Positions 16,238 to 25,830 of a stretch of DNA of 64,000 bases are shown here, one piece after another. The notes under the pieces were generated by a model. It was not told the DNA's origin and ran no database searches. It worked only from the letters and a program-made list of their open reading frames with translations. Location: NCBI GenBank assembly GCA_027533385.1, contig JAPZUE010000038.1, positions 1 to 64,000 of the forward strand, given 5' to 3'. Source of the stretch: Rhizobium sp. (GTDB taxonomy: Bacteria > Pseudomonadota > Alphaproteobacteria > Rhizobiales > Rhizobiaceae). Made by a program: the position numbers and the translations under genes. Within the stretch, counting starts at the first letter, position 1. Each line of letters opens with the position of its first letter.

Positions 16238-16681
16238 ATGGATGCGATAGAATATGTTTCAGCGGGTGCTGCGAAGACGGCCAAGTGGCGGGAGAAAATC
16301 AGACAGCGGTCGATTCCGGAAACGGACGACCTTGATACAGCCATGGCGGTCGCCTTCTCGGCTTTCATCGGTCGCTACCAGACTTCCACGCTTGTGGAGC
16401 ACCAGGAGGCCGCCAATGGCATGGTGCGACTGATCGTGAGGGCTTTGCAGGATGCCGGTTACTGCGGTGACGAGTGCGCCAGACGCGCGGTAGCCAGGCT
16501 CTATTACCTGCAGCAAGTCTCCAGGTATCCAGATGCACCGGCCAAACTTAAAAGGCGCTGGGAGCTGGGTCCACCATCTGAGGACGACAGCTTTATGAAT
16601 GAGGAGCCGGAATATGAGCCACGCGTCATCGAAGCCGAGGATGATGGAGCCGACAATCCGGGAGACGACTATGTCGACTGA
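16238..16681 (+). CDS. Unknown protein with acidic tail
   Basis: 147 residues after a clear GGGAG ribosome site. The helical body (residues 1-105) includes a GYCGDECARRAVARLYYLQQ segment. The last 35 residues are strongly acidic (EAEDDGADNPGDDYVD), like DNA-mimic or partner-binding tails. The next gene starts 11 bp inside its end. Function unknown. Confidence 0.6.
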   Translation: MDAIEYVSAGAAKTAKWREKIRQRSIPETDDLDTAMAVAFSAFIGRYQTSTLVEHQEAANGMVRLIVRALQDAGYCGDECARRAVARLYYLQQVSRYPDAPAKLKRRWELGPPSEDDSFMNEEPEYEPRVIEAEDDGADNPGDDYVD

Positions 16682-16916
16682 TTTAGATGAATCGGACTCT
16701 TCCCCCCGTTACTTCGTAGATTTGCATCGACAATATCCGGAATTGAATCTGATTTTACGGATGACACAGTGTGACGAAGTCCAGGCATTCGTCCGTGCTC
16801 ATAAAGCTGTTCAGTGCTGGCGGCCCAGGACGAGGATCACGCCCAGCTGCCAATGGAAAAGGTTTCTTGAAAGCGTACACCAAATCCGGCAGCAAGCTAG
16901 CGTCGCTACGCGTTGA
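16671..16916 (+). CDS. Small unknown protein
   Basis: 81 residues from ATG 16671, overlapping the previous gene by 11 bp, so probably coupled to it. It begins MSTDLDESDSSPRYFVDLH and has no recognisable domain. Its 3' end overlaps the convergent HEPN-like gene by 11 bp, which makes the exact end doubtful. Confidence 0.45.
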   Translation: MSTDLDESDSSPRYFVDLHRQYPELNLILRMTQCDEVQAFVRAHKAVQCWRPRTRITPSCQWKRFLESVHQIRQQASVATR

Positions 16917-17457
16917 CTGTCTTGCCTCGATTCCGCTCCACGCTTCGAGCTGACCCTGGCACGAGTGATATTCCGCTACGCACGGAAGCCGCAGGGCGCA
17001 TCGCCAGCCCAACATGTTGGCCGACTTTCTTCATGACTTCGTCGAGGGTTGCATACAAACGATTCAGCTGCGTGTGATCAGTCACTCGCTCAGGTGCGTA
17101 GCGCGCGATTAAATACTCGCGCCTCGTCGTCATAGCGTCCAGGTGTTCAGCAGTTCTCTTCCTCAGCTTCAGCTTTCTGACCAGGTTCGGCTCGGCGAGA
17201 TGATGCATCCGCTTTCGAACATCTTCGGGGGCCGAACCTTCGTGTCTGAGGAAGGCATTTATATACAGCTCGATGGCGTGAATGGCGGCCATGCGAGCCG
17301 GGGCAGAAGAATAAGGGACCATTTTCTTGCTGTTGTCGTCCAAGAGGACCCTGGCGGCGTGATAATAGGAGTCAGCTAGGTCAATGATCTCCCTGACAGT
17401 AGCTTTCGAACCAGGATAGCTGTTCCGATGTTCAACAACAGGGACTGCGTTACCCAT
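16906..17457 (-). CDS. HEPN-like domain protein
   Basis: 183 residues. The helical segment ARMAAIHAIELYINAFLRHEG followed by RKRMHH fits the HEPN fold, with the R-x4-H signature of HEPN RNases at about residues 81-86. HEPN proteins often cut RNA in toxin, abortive-infection or nucleotidyltransferase pairs. No MNT-type partner is next to it, so it may act alone or be a non-catalytic HEPN. The basic C-terminal tail (about 25 residues) looks disordered. Confidence 0.55.
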   Translation of the reverse strand: MGNAVPVVEHRNSYPGSKATVREIIDLADSYYHAARVLLDDNSKKMVPYSSAPARMAAIHAIELYINAFLRHEGSAPEDVRKRMHHLAEPNLVRKLKLRKRTAEHLDAMTTRREYLIARYAPERVTDHTQLNRLYATLDEVMKKVGQHVGLAMRPAASVRSGISLVPGSARSVERNRGKTVNA

Positions 17458-17550
17458 GTTCTATCTCCAGCAACCCTTGCGCGCCGGACAATCGATCAGA
17501 GAAACGTTTAGCCCGCATCAATGCATTCGTTAAAATGCTGCGGACTTCGC

Positions 17551-18135
17551 TTATTCCACTCCACGCGGCTTCTCCGCTGCCGCCGCGACGCTCGTCGTCT
17601 GGGTATGCTGCTTCCGGCTACCTCGACCGGCTTTCTTTCGCACTTGTTTTTGTGGGCGTCCTGCCGCGTCTATCGCCACGCCGTTCAGCAATCTGTTAAA
17701 CTTCTTCATAGCTGCACTGAGATCACCATCGTGAATATCAATGCCCTTTGCGTACAAAACCGCTGCGCTTAGCTTCGCGTTCTCAAGTTCGGCCTTCTGG
17801 AGAGCGCTGCGAAGGCTAATGATTTGACGTTCCGTTCGCTGCAAAGCTTGAACCGCCCTACCAATAATCACCCTGGCCTGAGAACGAAGTCGCTTAACAT
17901 CGTCCTGCTGTTTTTCGATATCTTTTTGTTGTTTGGTTTTTTTAGGAAACTCTACAACCTTCTTCTTGTTTCGCTTCAAAGGCCCGAAATCGCATATGCT
18001 TCCGGGCTTTGCGGCTCCTGGCTGGTCAGCTCCCGGAGCAAGCTTCCGGTTGCGTACGCCTCCACCTTTGTGGCTGAAGAAGCCACTACCCGCGTGCACT
18101 ATGGTGCCTCCACCATTATAGCTGTTTTTCCCCAT
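17551..18135 (-). CDS. Coiled-coil protein of unknown function
   Basis: 194 residues from ATG 18135, which has a strong GGAGG 5 bp upstream. The N-terminus is Gly-rich (NSYNGGGTIVHAG). A Lys-rich stretch and a long predicted coiled coil (KQQKDIEKQQDDVKRLRSQA to KAELENAKLSAA, residues about 70-135) follow, and the tail is basic. No catalytic motif seen. Confidence 0.62.
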   Translation of the reverse strand: MGKNSYNGGGTIVHAGSGFFSHKGGGVRNRKLAPGADQPGAAKPGSICDFGPLKRNKKKVVEFPKKTKQQKDIEKQQDDVKRLRSQARVIIGRAVQALQRTERQIISLRSALQKAELENAKLSAAVLYAKGIDIHDGDLSAAMKKFNRLLNGVAIDAAGRPQKQVRKKAGRGSRKQHTQTTSVAAAAEKPRGVE

Positions 18136-18219
18136 AACACCTCCGACGTGAATCAAACCGCTCAAAACACATGAGAAAACCGCTCGATCCGTTCGTTGCA
18201 GATTGTTGACCCAAGCAAC

Positions 18220-18906
18220 CTACGTACGCCTTGCCCCCCAATATGGCGCTCGCCATCCTGCTTTCACCGCTTCTGCTTCGTTACAGAACCACATTTCACC
18301 CTGCTCGGGGCTGACTTTGGTTTTCACGTACCATGGTGACCATGGGGCGTGATAGATATTCCCACCTTTCGATACGTTCCCTTTAATCGGACACCCGTTG
18401 GGAGCGGTCTGCTCCGCAATGGCCCATTTCTCTGATCGATACTCCCAGGCGGTTTGCGTCGGTGCCTGCCAGATTCCCATTTTCATTTTCCGAGCTTGAT
18501 CTTCGGTAGCGACGTAGTCCTCAGAATATTTTCGAAATGCCCACGCCAATCCGGCTGCAACCAGCTCCTGGTTCACATCCCTTCCGTCTGCGAAACAGAC
18601 GGCAATGGTTCGTCCGTAGTCATCGAAGCCTCGGTCATCGCAACGCACGCGCCGATCTGTGACGAGTTCTTCCAGCGTAGCAATAGCGGCCTGCCCGCAG
18701 GACCAGTTGCCACCCCCAGCGCTTCGACATTTTTGACCAGCTTCTGGAGCATCAATTCCATGTAGGCGATACCGCACTCCGGCTAAATCCAGGGTGTCTC
18801 CGTCCACGACTCGAAGCGCATCCCCAGCCGACACTGACCCGCAATTCAAGGAAAGTGCCATAAAGACTGGGAGCCTCAATCGGAAACCAACTTCTCGTTT
18901 CTTCAT
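18220..18906 (-). CDS. Secreted thermonuclease (SNase-like)
   Basis: 228 residues. A signal peptide of about 27 residues (basic KKREVGFRLR, then a hydrophobic core ending SVSAGD) precedes a staphylococcal-nuclease domain: VVDGDTLDLAG, YRLHGIDAPE, the Arg-containing DYGRTIAVCF, and ELVAAGLAWAFRKYS. It probably degrades DNA or RNA in the periplasm or outside. The C-terminal 80 residues (three Cys, Trp-rich) form an extension common in rhizobial homologues. Transcribed alone. Confidence 0.85.
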   Translation of the reverse strand: MKKREVGFRLRLPVFMALSLNCGSVSAGDALRVVDGDTLDLAGVRYRLHGIDAPEAGQKCRSAGGGNWSCGQAAIATLEELVTDRRVRCDDRGFDDYGRTIAVCFADGRDVNQELVAAGLAWAFRKYSEDYVATEDQARKMKMGIWQAPTQTAWEYRSEKWAIAEQTAPNGCPIKGNVSKGGNIYHAPWSPWYVKTKVSPEQGEMWFCNEAEAVKAGWRAPYWGARRT

Positions 18907-19070
18907 TCAATTCCTACTGGTTAAGTTCATTCCGATATTCTGAGTCTCGGGACAACATACGCTAGGAGCGCCTGGGCGCAATCTCAACCTAACTGTGTAT
19001 TTCATCGCATCCAATTGATCGGCAATTCGTTTTGGGGTTGTATGGCGGCCAATCTGGATGGGAGCCTTGC

Positions 19071-19748
19071 ATGTCCGAGTTTGATCAACAGCCATTTGCC
19101 GACGCCGACCTGAAGTCGAACCCGCAGCCACGCTGTCCGTGCGTGCTGATCCTCGATGTCTCTGGCTCAATGAGTGGCCGACGCATCGAAGAACTGAACG
19201 AGGGTCTTAAGACGCTCCAAGAGGAAATTCAAAGTGATAGTCTGGCTGCCAAGCGGGTTGAGTTCGCGATGGTGACCTTCGGCCCAGTTAACGTGGCCAT
19301 GGACTTCAGTGGCGCAGAGAATTTCTACCCGCCGACACTGACACCACAGGGCAATACCCCCATGGGAGAAGCCATTGAAACGGGTTTGGCAATTCTAAGG
19401 GACCGTAAGGACAGATACCGCGAAAACGGCATCAACTTCTATCGACCTTGGGTCTTTCTCATCACAGATGGTGCACCAACGGACAGTGTCCAGCGGGCTG
19501 CAGAGGAGGTCCGGAAAGGCGAAGATGCCAAGGCTTTCATGTTCTACGCCATCGGTGTCGAAGACGCTGACATGACGAGGCTGGCGCAAATTTCCGTGCG
19601 CCAGCCGCTGAAGTTGAAGGGGCTGGCGTTTCGAGAGTTCTTCCAGTGGCTGTCCAACTCCCTCGGCTCCGTGTCTCGGTCTAATCCTGGCGAACAGGTG
19701 CAGCTTGCCAATCCGACAGCGCCGGATGGATGGGCGTTTGCGGGATGA
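19071..19748 (+). CDS. TerY-like von Willebrand factor A protein
   Basis: 225 residues from ATG 19071 (GGGAG upstream). VWA domain with MIDAS residues D-x-S-x-S in [10 protein letters not shown] (29-33), the Thr in QGNTPMGEA and the Asp in ITDGAPTD. It is the first gene of the TerY-P triad (VWA, PP2C, kinase), known from comparative genomics of tellurite-resistance-linked stress systems. It overlaps the phosphatase gene by ATGA. Probably a metal-dependent scaffold protein. Confidence 0.88.
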   Translation: MSEFDQQPFADADLKSNPQPRCPCVLILDVSGSMSGRRIEELNEGLKTLQEEIQSDSLAAKRVEFAMVTFGPVNVAMDFSGAENFYPPTLTPQGNTPMGEAIETGLAILRDRKDRYRENGINFYRPWVFLITDGAPTDSVQRAAEEVRKGEDAKAFMFYAIGVEDADMTRLAQISVRQPLKLKGLAFREFFQWLSNSLGSVSRSNPGEQVQLANPTAPDGWAFAG

Positions 19749-20515
19749 CGCGATGGACCTTCGGCGCTGCCTCTGTCAGGGGCATCTCCCACATCAAGAA
19801 CGGAACGCGTTTACAGGACGCCAAGCGCTGTTTTGAGGTGATCGGGCCAAACGGTGCTGCCACCTTTTGTGCAGTGGTGTCAGACGGAGCTGGCTCCGCG
19901 TCACACGGCGGCGAAGGCGCTTCGCTTGTCTGCCGAACGATGGGGGAGGCACTGCGCTCGCACTTCTCGTCGGAAACGATGAAGATGCCTTCAGAAGATG
20001 ACATCTGGGACTGGGTTGACCAGGCCCGAGACCGGATAACACACGCTGCCAGCTCGCGATCACTGAGCCCGCGCGACTTCGCTTCGACAATGGTTTTGGC
20101 TGTCTCTGACGGTCGCGACACGTTGACTGCCCACATCGGTGACGGGGCGATTGTTGCGCGAAATGAGGCCCAAAAGAGTTGGCATGTGCTGAGTGGATCG
20201 GAGAACGGTGAATACGCCTCCACAACCTACTTCATCACTGACTCTGGAACTCCTCGGCTTCGGGTCGCTCGCCATGACGTTGGTATAGACGCCCTCTTCC
20301 TGTTCTCTGACGGAATCGAAAACCAGGTGCTGGACAGTGCCACGGATGAGCCGCACGAGGCCTTCTTTACCCCGATGGCCCGTCCGTTCGCCCAGAGCAC
20401 TACTAACGGTCGAGACCACCGTTTATCGGGGAAGCTTGCGGCTTATCTAGATAGTGACAAGTTCGCTGAGCACACCGATGACGACAAGACGCTGGTTATC
20501 GCGGTCAGAAAATGA
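19745..20515 (+). CDS. PP2C-family protein phosphatase of TerY-P triad
   Basis: 256 residues. PP2C metal-binding motifs are [14 protein letters not shown] (about 46-59), [18 protein letters not shown] and the final DDDKT. It begins in an ATGA overlap with the VWA gene and ends in an ATGA overlap with the kinase gene, so all three are made together. It likely opposes the kinase encoded next. Confidence 0.88.
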   Translation: MTRWTFGAASVRGISHIKNGTRLQDAKRCFEVIGPNGAATFCAVVSDGAGSASHGGEGASLVCRTMGEALRSHFSSETMKMPSEDDIWDWVDQARDRITHAASSRSLSPRDFASTMVLAVSDGRDTLTAHIGDGAIVARNEAQKSWHVLSGSENGEYASTTYFITDSGTPRLRVARHDVGIDALFLFSDGIENQVLDSATDEPHEAFFTPMARPFAQSTTNGRDHRLSGKLAAYLDSDKFAEHTDDDKTLVIAVRK

Positions 20516-22743
20516 ACTTTGACAAACTCTTTGCTGGCAGTGACGAACTCCAAGTCGGGAAGCGCATCGGCAAAGGTGGGGAGGGAGAGGTGTATGCCAT
20601 CGCCAACTTGCCCGGCTACGCGCTGAAGGCCTACCTGCCTGCTGTTGTTTCGTCGCGAGAGGCCAAGATCAGGGCCATGGTTGACGCAAATCTTCATGCG
20701 TCAATGAACACGGTGGCTTTCCCGACGAAGGTCGTGGCCGACAAGCGAGGCACTTTCGTCGGCTTCTTGATGCGTCTCGTCGCCGAGCACAAAGAAATCC
20801 ACGAACTTCAGACACCATCGTCACGTTTGAAACACTTCCCCAGCGCGGACTATCGCTTCCTGGTTCGGACGGCGATCAACGTGGCGCGCGTTTTCGGGCA
20901 GGTTCATTCTGCAGGATGCGTAATCGGAGATATCAACCAGAGGAGCATCCTCGTCTCTCAGCAAGCCACTGTTGCCCTCATCGACACAGATTCATTTCAG
21001 GTCGTGCAGAAGGGGCAGCAATATCTCTGCGTAGTCGGGGTACCCGAATACACCCCCCCGGAGCTTCAAGGAAAGTCACTGAACGGCATCGTTCGGACAG
21101 TTGATCACGACGCTTTCGGGCTAGCAGTCGCGATCTTCCAAATCCTCTGCATGGACAGACATCCATTCTCCGGCCGCCCCAAAGGGTCTGGCGACATCAC
21201 CATTGAACAGGCAATCAAAGAGTTTCGTTTCGCCTACTCGGTGCGCGACACCAAAATGCAGCCGCCTCCATCGACCGTTCAGATGGCCGATCTGACCCCG
21301 AAGGTCAGGCAGAACTTCGAACTCGCATTCTCTCCTCAGGGCGTGGGCTCCCGCCCGACCCCAGCGCAATGGATCAGCGCCTTGGAAGAGCTGGAGCAGT
21401 CGCTTCGACCATGCCCGAATAACAAGGCACACCACTATTCGAGGATTGCCTCCGAATGCCCCTGGTGTCGGATGGAACAGGCCTTTGGCGTGCCGATGTT
21501 CATCAGCCACGACACATCCGGTCATCACATTCCCAGGGGATCGATCAATGACGGTGTCGGTTTCAGCTTTAACGTCACAGCGATAGAGAGCATCCTTAAC
21601 TCTCTAACTGTTCCCGGGCAAATCAAGGTTGCCGTTCCCGCTGCGCGTATAAGTTACACGCCAACGGTCGACGCCCTATCTGCATCCACGAAAAGCGCTT
21701 CTCAAGGTCAAGGTCGAAAGATCGGCGCTATTGTTCTGGGCGGAGCCGCGATCTTCATGTTCGCGGGCGGCGTTCCACCGATTATTCCCATGATCACCGG
21801 AGCAGCCGCGATCTACTTGCTATCCTCGTCGGGCGCTCAGAGCGGTCTATCTACGGTCTTCACCCAGCGTTACAAAGTAGCCGCTGATAAGCTCCAAAAC
21901 CGCATCCGGCACCTGCAGTCAAACTCACCGGCCGAAACAGTCCAAGCGACCCGCAACGCCATCATCGCGAAAATCGATGAGTACAAGGCTCTCGTCACCG
22001 ATTTCAAGAATCTAGAGGCTGACTATAACTCAGCGCGTAGGCAGCAACAGCTCGACGCCCACTTGAGCGCTTTCGGAATTCGCGGAGCACGGATACCAAA
22101 ACTCACCTCAGGTGACATCGCTTCATTGGCATCGTATGGCTTCACAACCGCGTTCGACGCCACAATGCGCGATGTGCAGGATGCTCACGGCATTGGCCCT
22201 GTTAAGTCTGCGAGCATAATGGCCTGGGTAAAGCAGGTTGAGGCAAAATTCAAATTCAGTCCCGATTACACTGCGGCTGATAAGGCAGCTCTGCAGACCA
22301 AGCGGGACAATATCGTTTCGCGGCAGCAGGGATGTGCTGACAGCCTCACAAAGCTGGTTGAGCAACTGAAGCAACAGCATAAACAGCTATCCGACTGGCT
22401 GGCAGGAAACGATGCACAGCTTCAGCAAATCGCTGAAGAAATGGCGCAGGCTGAAGCTGACCTTCGTCACCTGAACATACCCCTGCCACCTATTCAGACA
22501 GTTCCGCCGATTTACTTGAACACTCCCGGTCAGTCGAGAACATCAGCTTATACCTCGACGACGGCTGGCAGGACGTCAGCTACAAGCGGCTACAGCGCTC
22601 GACCGGCAGGCTCAAGTATTCCAAGCTGCCCCGTGTGCGGTTCCGGTATGCGCCTTCGGACAGCAAGACGTGGAAAGCGGGCCGGACGACAGTTTTGGGG
22701 ATGTGGTCGTTATCCGACCTGTCAGGGCACGCGCAATATTTAG
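20512..22743 (+). CDS. Protein kinase with TM, HhH and zinc ribbon (TerY-P)
   Basis: 743 residues. Hanks-type kinase: glycine loop IGKGGEGEVY (19-28), Lys39, catalytic Asp140 in GDINQRS, and the DFG-equivalent IDTDS near 158. A Cys/His pair follows (about 303-322), then two hydrophobic segments (about 400-445), a coiled coil, a helix-hairpin-helix (AHGIGPVKSASI) and a C-terminal topoisomerase-type zinc ribbon (CPVCGSGM...GCGRYPTC). This is the kinase of the TerY-P triad, thought to link phosphorylation signalling to DNA processing. The target is unknown. Confidence 0.87.
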   Translation: MNFDKLFAGSDELQVGKRIGKGGEGEVYAIANLPGYALKAYLPAVVSSREAKIRAMVDANLHASMNTVAFPTKVVADKRGTFVGFLMRLVAEHKEIHELQTPSSRLKHFPSADYRFLVRTAINVARVFGQVHSAGCVIGDINQRSILVSQQATVALIDTDSFQVVQKGQQYLCVVGVPEYTPPELQGKSLNGIVRTVDHDAFGLAVAIFQILCMDRHPFSGRPKGSGDITIEQAIKEFRFAYSVRDTKMQPPPSTVQMADLTPKVRQNFELAFSPQGVGSRPTPAQWISALEELEQSLRPCPNNKAHHYSRIASECPWCRMEQAFGVPMFISHDTSGHHIPRGSINDGVGFSFNVTAIESILNSLTVPGQIKVAVPAARISYTPTVDALSASTKSASQGQGRKIGAIVLGGAAIFMFAGGVPPIIPMITGAAAIYLLSSSGAQSGLSTVFTQRYKVAADKLQNRIRHLQSNSPAETVQATRNAIIAKIDEYKALVTDFKNLEADYNSARRQQQLDAHLSAFGIRGARIPKLTSGDIASLASYGFTTAFDATMRDVQDAHGIGPVKSASIMAWVKQVEAKFKFSPDYTAADKAALQTKRDNIVSRQQGCADSLTKLVEQLKQQHKQLSDWLAGNDAQLQQIAEEMAQAEADLRHLNIPLPPIQTVPPIYLNTPGQSRTSAYTSTTAGRTSATSGYSARPAGSSIPSCPVCGSGMRLRTARRGKRAGRQFWGCGRYPTCQGTRNI

Positions 22744-22871
22744 TTTCGAGAAGTCGTCGATAGTACTACATAGGTCAGCATCGGGAAGGCAATTTCACGC
22801 ATCCTAAGTTGGCGGCGCTCTGTAGAGCATCACACGAGGCGTGTTAGTTCGCCTTCATATCCAAATCGACT

Positions 22872-24146
22872 TCAATCTATTGTTTCAAGAAGACTATCCC
22901 GCAAGCTAGTTGCTGATCGTCGCGTTTCACTCTTCGAACCGCGCGTAATTGTCAACGCCCGCCAAACAGTATCGCCGCGCCTAGTGACCAAGATTGTGAC
23001 CTTGGCATCAGGCGTGTTGACGGCTTTACCCGTGCGACGAACTGCGGGTTGTCCATTCAAAGATGTCTCGCTCCATGTTCCTTCGAGGCGGATGGTGTCG
23101 CTGATCAAAACGGCGATGGCATCACCATAATCTCGCAAAGATACCTCTTCAGGAATATCCTCGTGCGCAAAAACCACTTCTGCTGGAAGCATTGTTGATA
23201 CAAAATGGAACGCACGGCCACTGTTTGTCTTCAGTTCGCTCGGTTCCCAGGCTCCTGAAAAGGAGGCGATCTCTTGAGTGACTGGGTTTGCCCACCGTCT
23301 GGTAGCCTGCCTCTCCTTACTTACGGGGGCATCGAGTTGTTCCGTCGTCTCAACCGCCTGCCTCTCCCTTTCTGCAGACGCGAGGATGTTTTGGATCATG
23401 TTTTGGCCGGTGACCACCGCAAAGGCCGTAACGATGCCGAGAGCAAACCGTGGCCAGGAGGGATTAGAGATAATGGTAGGATTGCCTGCGTCGTAGCTTG
23501 TCGCGCCAGTACTAACCAGCAAACGATATTGGCGATATTGAGTGAACAAAACGATGATTGGTAGCCCAGCAGCAAGTCCCTGCACCCATACTACGAACTC
23601 TCGCGCGATGTAGAAGCTAAAGCGGTTCCAACCCGGTGGCAGAGGAACTTTGACGCCCATAAGTGCTTTGCCAGGTGTCGTCCCAGTGGTTGCTTGAAGA
23701 ATACCGAGCACAAGAGGGACTGCGGGGAAGATCACAATTCCAAACAGGAACCTATTCATTGTGATTAAGTAATTATGGAGTTCGGGCATATACAGCGAGC
23801 TAGAATAAAGGACGCAGGCAGATATCACCCAGATAAAGATGATGTTGTCGATCAGACGCGCCCAAAAGCGGGGCCAAGGCTTCGACACCACGCTGTTCAG
23901 GTTAAGTGGAATTGCATCTGCAGGCAGGGGAGGTAAAGCAGGTTTCCCGGGAGTGGCCGGTAAGATCGGAGGCTTGGAGCCATCGTTGCGCGGCAGTTCT
24001 ACCCGGTTAAAGGGTCTCCAGTTCTCAAGGCCATGGGTCCACACTAGTGTTGACGCCGAGATATGTCCGCTTTTGATGAGGCTCCTAAGTTCGTTAGCTG
24101 TTGCAGGACCGAGCTGCTGACCATCGAGTACGTAGAACCAAGACAC
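22872..24146 (-). CDS. GYF_2-RDD membrane protein
   Basis: 424 residues. The N-terminal GYF_2 domain (WFYVLDGQQLGPATANELRS) is followed by a proline-rich linker and an RDD-family membrane region with four to five helices (PRFWARLIDNIIFIWVI; GKALMGVKV). A soluble C-terminal domain of about 150 residues follows. Convergent with the TerY-P kinase gene, 128 bp apart. GYF_2-RDD proteins are common but of unknown role; association with the triad is by position only. Confidence 0.78.
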   Translation of the reverse strand: MSWFYVLDGQQLGPATANELRSLIKSGHISASTLVWTHGLENWRPFNRVELPRNDGSKPPILPATPGKPALPPLPADAIPLNLNSVVSKPWPRFWARLIDNIIFIWVISACVLYSSSLYMPELHNYLITMNRFLFGIVIFPAVPLVLGILQATTGTTPGKALMGVKVPLPPGWNRFSFYIAREFVVWVQGLAAGLPIIVLFTQYRQYRLLVSTGATSYDAGNPTIISNPSWPRFALGIVTAFAVVTGQNMIQNILASAERERQAVETTEQLDAPVSKERQATRRWANPVTQEIASFSGAWEPSELKTNSGRAFHFVSTMLPAEVVFAHEDIPEEVSLRDYGDAIAVLISDTIRLEGTWSETSLNGQPAVRRTGKAVNTPDAKVTILVTRRGDTVWRALTITRGSKSETRRSATSLRDSLLETID

Positions 24147-24782
24147 CTTTGTACATCCTCATATTGCGCCCACGTGTTATATCCGAAAAATCGCCTGTCG
24201 GTTCAAGCTTCCAATCGACGCTCTGCATCCAAGGAGAGGCCCGTCAAATAGATCGGAGTTCCGTCATGCGGGATCATGTTAAGGCAAATAGCGAAATTGC
24301 CGCTCAGGTTACTCGGTTTCCATCTGGTCCGATAACGTCGACCGCGTTGATCCTGCCTGCGAATCCAGCTCCCCAACTTTAGTGATAGCCTGTTCGTTGC
24401 CGCCTGTTCCGAGGAGCGGATTGAGTACTCATGATGGCATGTTGCTAGGCCACAAGCTCAGATGTAAGCCGGTGTCGACGCTGAGAATGTTAGAAAGCAG
24501 ATTGCCAAGCCGTAGAGTGACGTCTGCATATGCTCCAATCACTACCAAAGCCACCTCAGAAAGCGACGCTTATTGTTGTGGGCTTCCCACCCATCTGCGC
24601 TTGCAGCTAGCCTCTATGCACGTACCGCATAACTGTGTCAGACGTGTTGCGGCGTGAATAGTGCTGCACTGGTGCTATGTTCCAGGCTTCTGATAGACGT
24701 CAGATAGATTAGCGACGCGGTTGGCCTATCGGCGATTATGTCCCAATCCCATCAACGGATATAGCGCACCCAGGAAATACCA
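24147..24782. other. Gene-free stretch
   Basis: About 636 bp upstream of the GYF_2-RDD gene. Short frames exist on both strands, but none has a ribosome site, domain or coherent codon use. The promoter of the leftward RDD gene is presumably near 24150-24250. Likely decayed sequence. Confidence 0.5.
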
Positions 24783-25259
24783 TCACCCCTCGATCAGCAG
24801 ATCACCAAACGTCTGGTGAAGACCATAATCCAACACAGCGATTTGATGTAATCGGTCGAGCCACTGCCAGACTTCAGCGTCGGTCATCCAACGAGTTTGC
24901 CAGAAGCGTTCGCCGACCACAAATGCGACAGCAAGCTTGACCCTGGGGTCACAGGACAGGTCGTGGACACGCTTGCCACGGATCACTTCGCCAAGATGGC
25001 GCGCAACATCCCTGCAGACAGAAGTGTCCCGAACGGCTTGGTCATCGTACGCCAACTCATCATCCATCATGGTTTTCTGACTCACGTTCTTTGGGTCATC
25101 TGCAGTCGAAAAAGGCGGACGGACTGTGCTTCCATCCGAACCAGTCGCCTTACGGCCTCTGAACTGCATCGACCATTCTGGCAGCTGAGAGTCATAGCAC
25201 ATGGCTTGGGGCCCAGTTCCTCCAGGGCGGAGCCGGATTTTTTTGGCGTCGCAGGCCAT
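24783..25259 (-). CDS. Unknown protein
   Basis: 158 residues from ATG 25259, which has GGAAGAGG 7 bp upstream; a GTG at 25286 is possible. The C-terminal 60 residues (LAVAFVVGERFWQTRWMTDAE onward) are helical and Trp-rich. It follows the ParB-like gene by 36 bp and is probably its operon partner. No family recognised. Confidence 0.55.
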   Translation of the reverse strand: MACDAKKIRLRPGGTGPQAMCYDSQLPEWSMQFRGRKATGSDGSTVRPPFSTADDPKNVSQKTMMDDELAYDDQAVRDTSVCRDVARHLGEVIRGKRVHDLSCDPRVKLAVAFVVGERFWQTRWMTDAEVWQWLDRLHQIAVLDYGLHQTFGDLLIEG

Positions 25260-25295
25260 GCGGAAGGCCTCTTCCAAAATCTCCACTCGCGGCGG

Positions 25296-25616
25296 TCAGA
25301 AGACGTACTCGCAGGCCATACGGCCACTAAGTTCGTATGATACATCGCTAGCCGGATAGATGGTCCCGGGCCAATAGTGCGCATCATACCAATCGTATTC
25401 TCTGATATCGATTTCGTCATTTGGCCGATAGACGATAAGACTGGGTTGGATTTGGAGCGCATGGGCAGCTGCGATACGATGACATCCTTCAAGCGCAAAA
25501 AGGTAACGTCCACAGTCAATCACGCGAATCACGGGTGGTCCGAGTACAGCCATCTCGGCTTTCACGGTTTCAAGTTTACACTCGTAGGGAGAATGAATTG
25601 TACGGATGATTGGCAT
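25296..25616 (-). CDS. Small ParB/Srx-like domain protein
   Basis: 106 residues. RVIDCGRYLFALEGCHRIAAA fits the ParB N-terminal signature (E/G-x-H-R followed by AA), which in ParB and sulfiredoxin-like proteins forms the nucleotide-binding pocket. There is no helix-turn-helix or dimer domain, so this is a stand-alone ParB-like enzyme domain rather than a partition protein. The Asp/Tyr-rich C-terminus (YDWYDAHYWPG) is unusual. Lies in a leftward run of small genes. Confidence 0.6.
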   Translation of the reverse strand: MPIIRTIHSPYECKLETVKAEMAVLGPPVIRVIDCGRYLFALEGCHRIAAAHALQIQPSLIVYRPNDEIDIREYDWYDAHYWPGTIYPASDVSYELSGRMACEYVF

Positions 25617-25617
25617 G

Positions 25618-25821
25618 CTAGGGATTCCTATAAAAGTCGGTTGGTTGGATCGGTGAGGATTGCCGTCGTCGGTAAGATTTGCTCGAAGTGACCGGCGGGC
25701 TGGTTAGCTCCGAACGAACGGTCAAAGCGGCAGGCTGTTCATTCCTGCGGTTTTTGGGTCGGAACGGCAGCTCGATATAACCCAAGGCGCTGAGGCCGAA
25801 CGGATGATGCACCGCAAACAC
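25618..25821 (-). CDS. Possible small protein, uncertain
   Basis: 67 residues from GTG 25821, with AAAGG 7 bp upstream, located between two likely genes in the same direction. The N-terminal VHHPFGLSALGYIELPFRP looks protein-like. The rest is Ser/Arg-rich and featureless. It may be real but there is little to support it. Confidence 0.35.
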   Translation of the reverse strand: MFAVHHPFGLSALGYIELPFRPKNRRNEQPAALTVRSELTSPPVTSSKSYRRRQSSPIQPTDFYRNP

Positions 25822-25830
25822 GGCCTGCCT

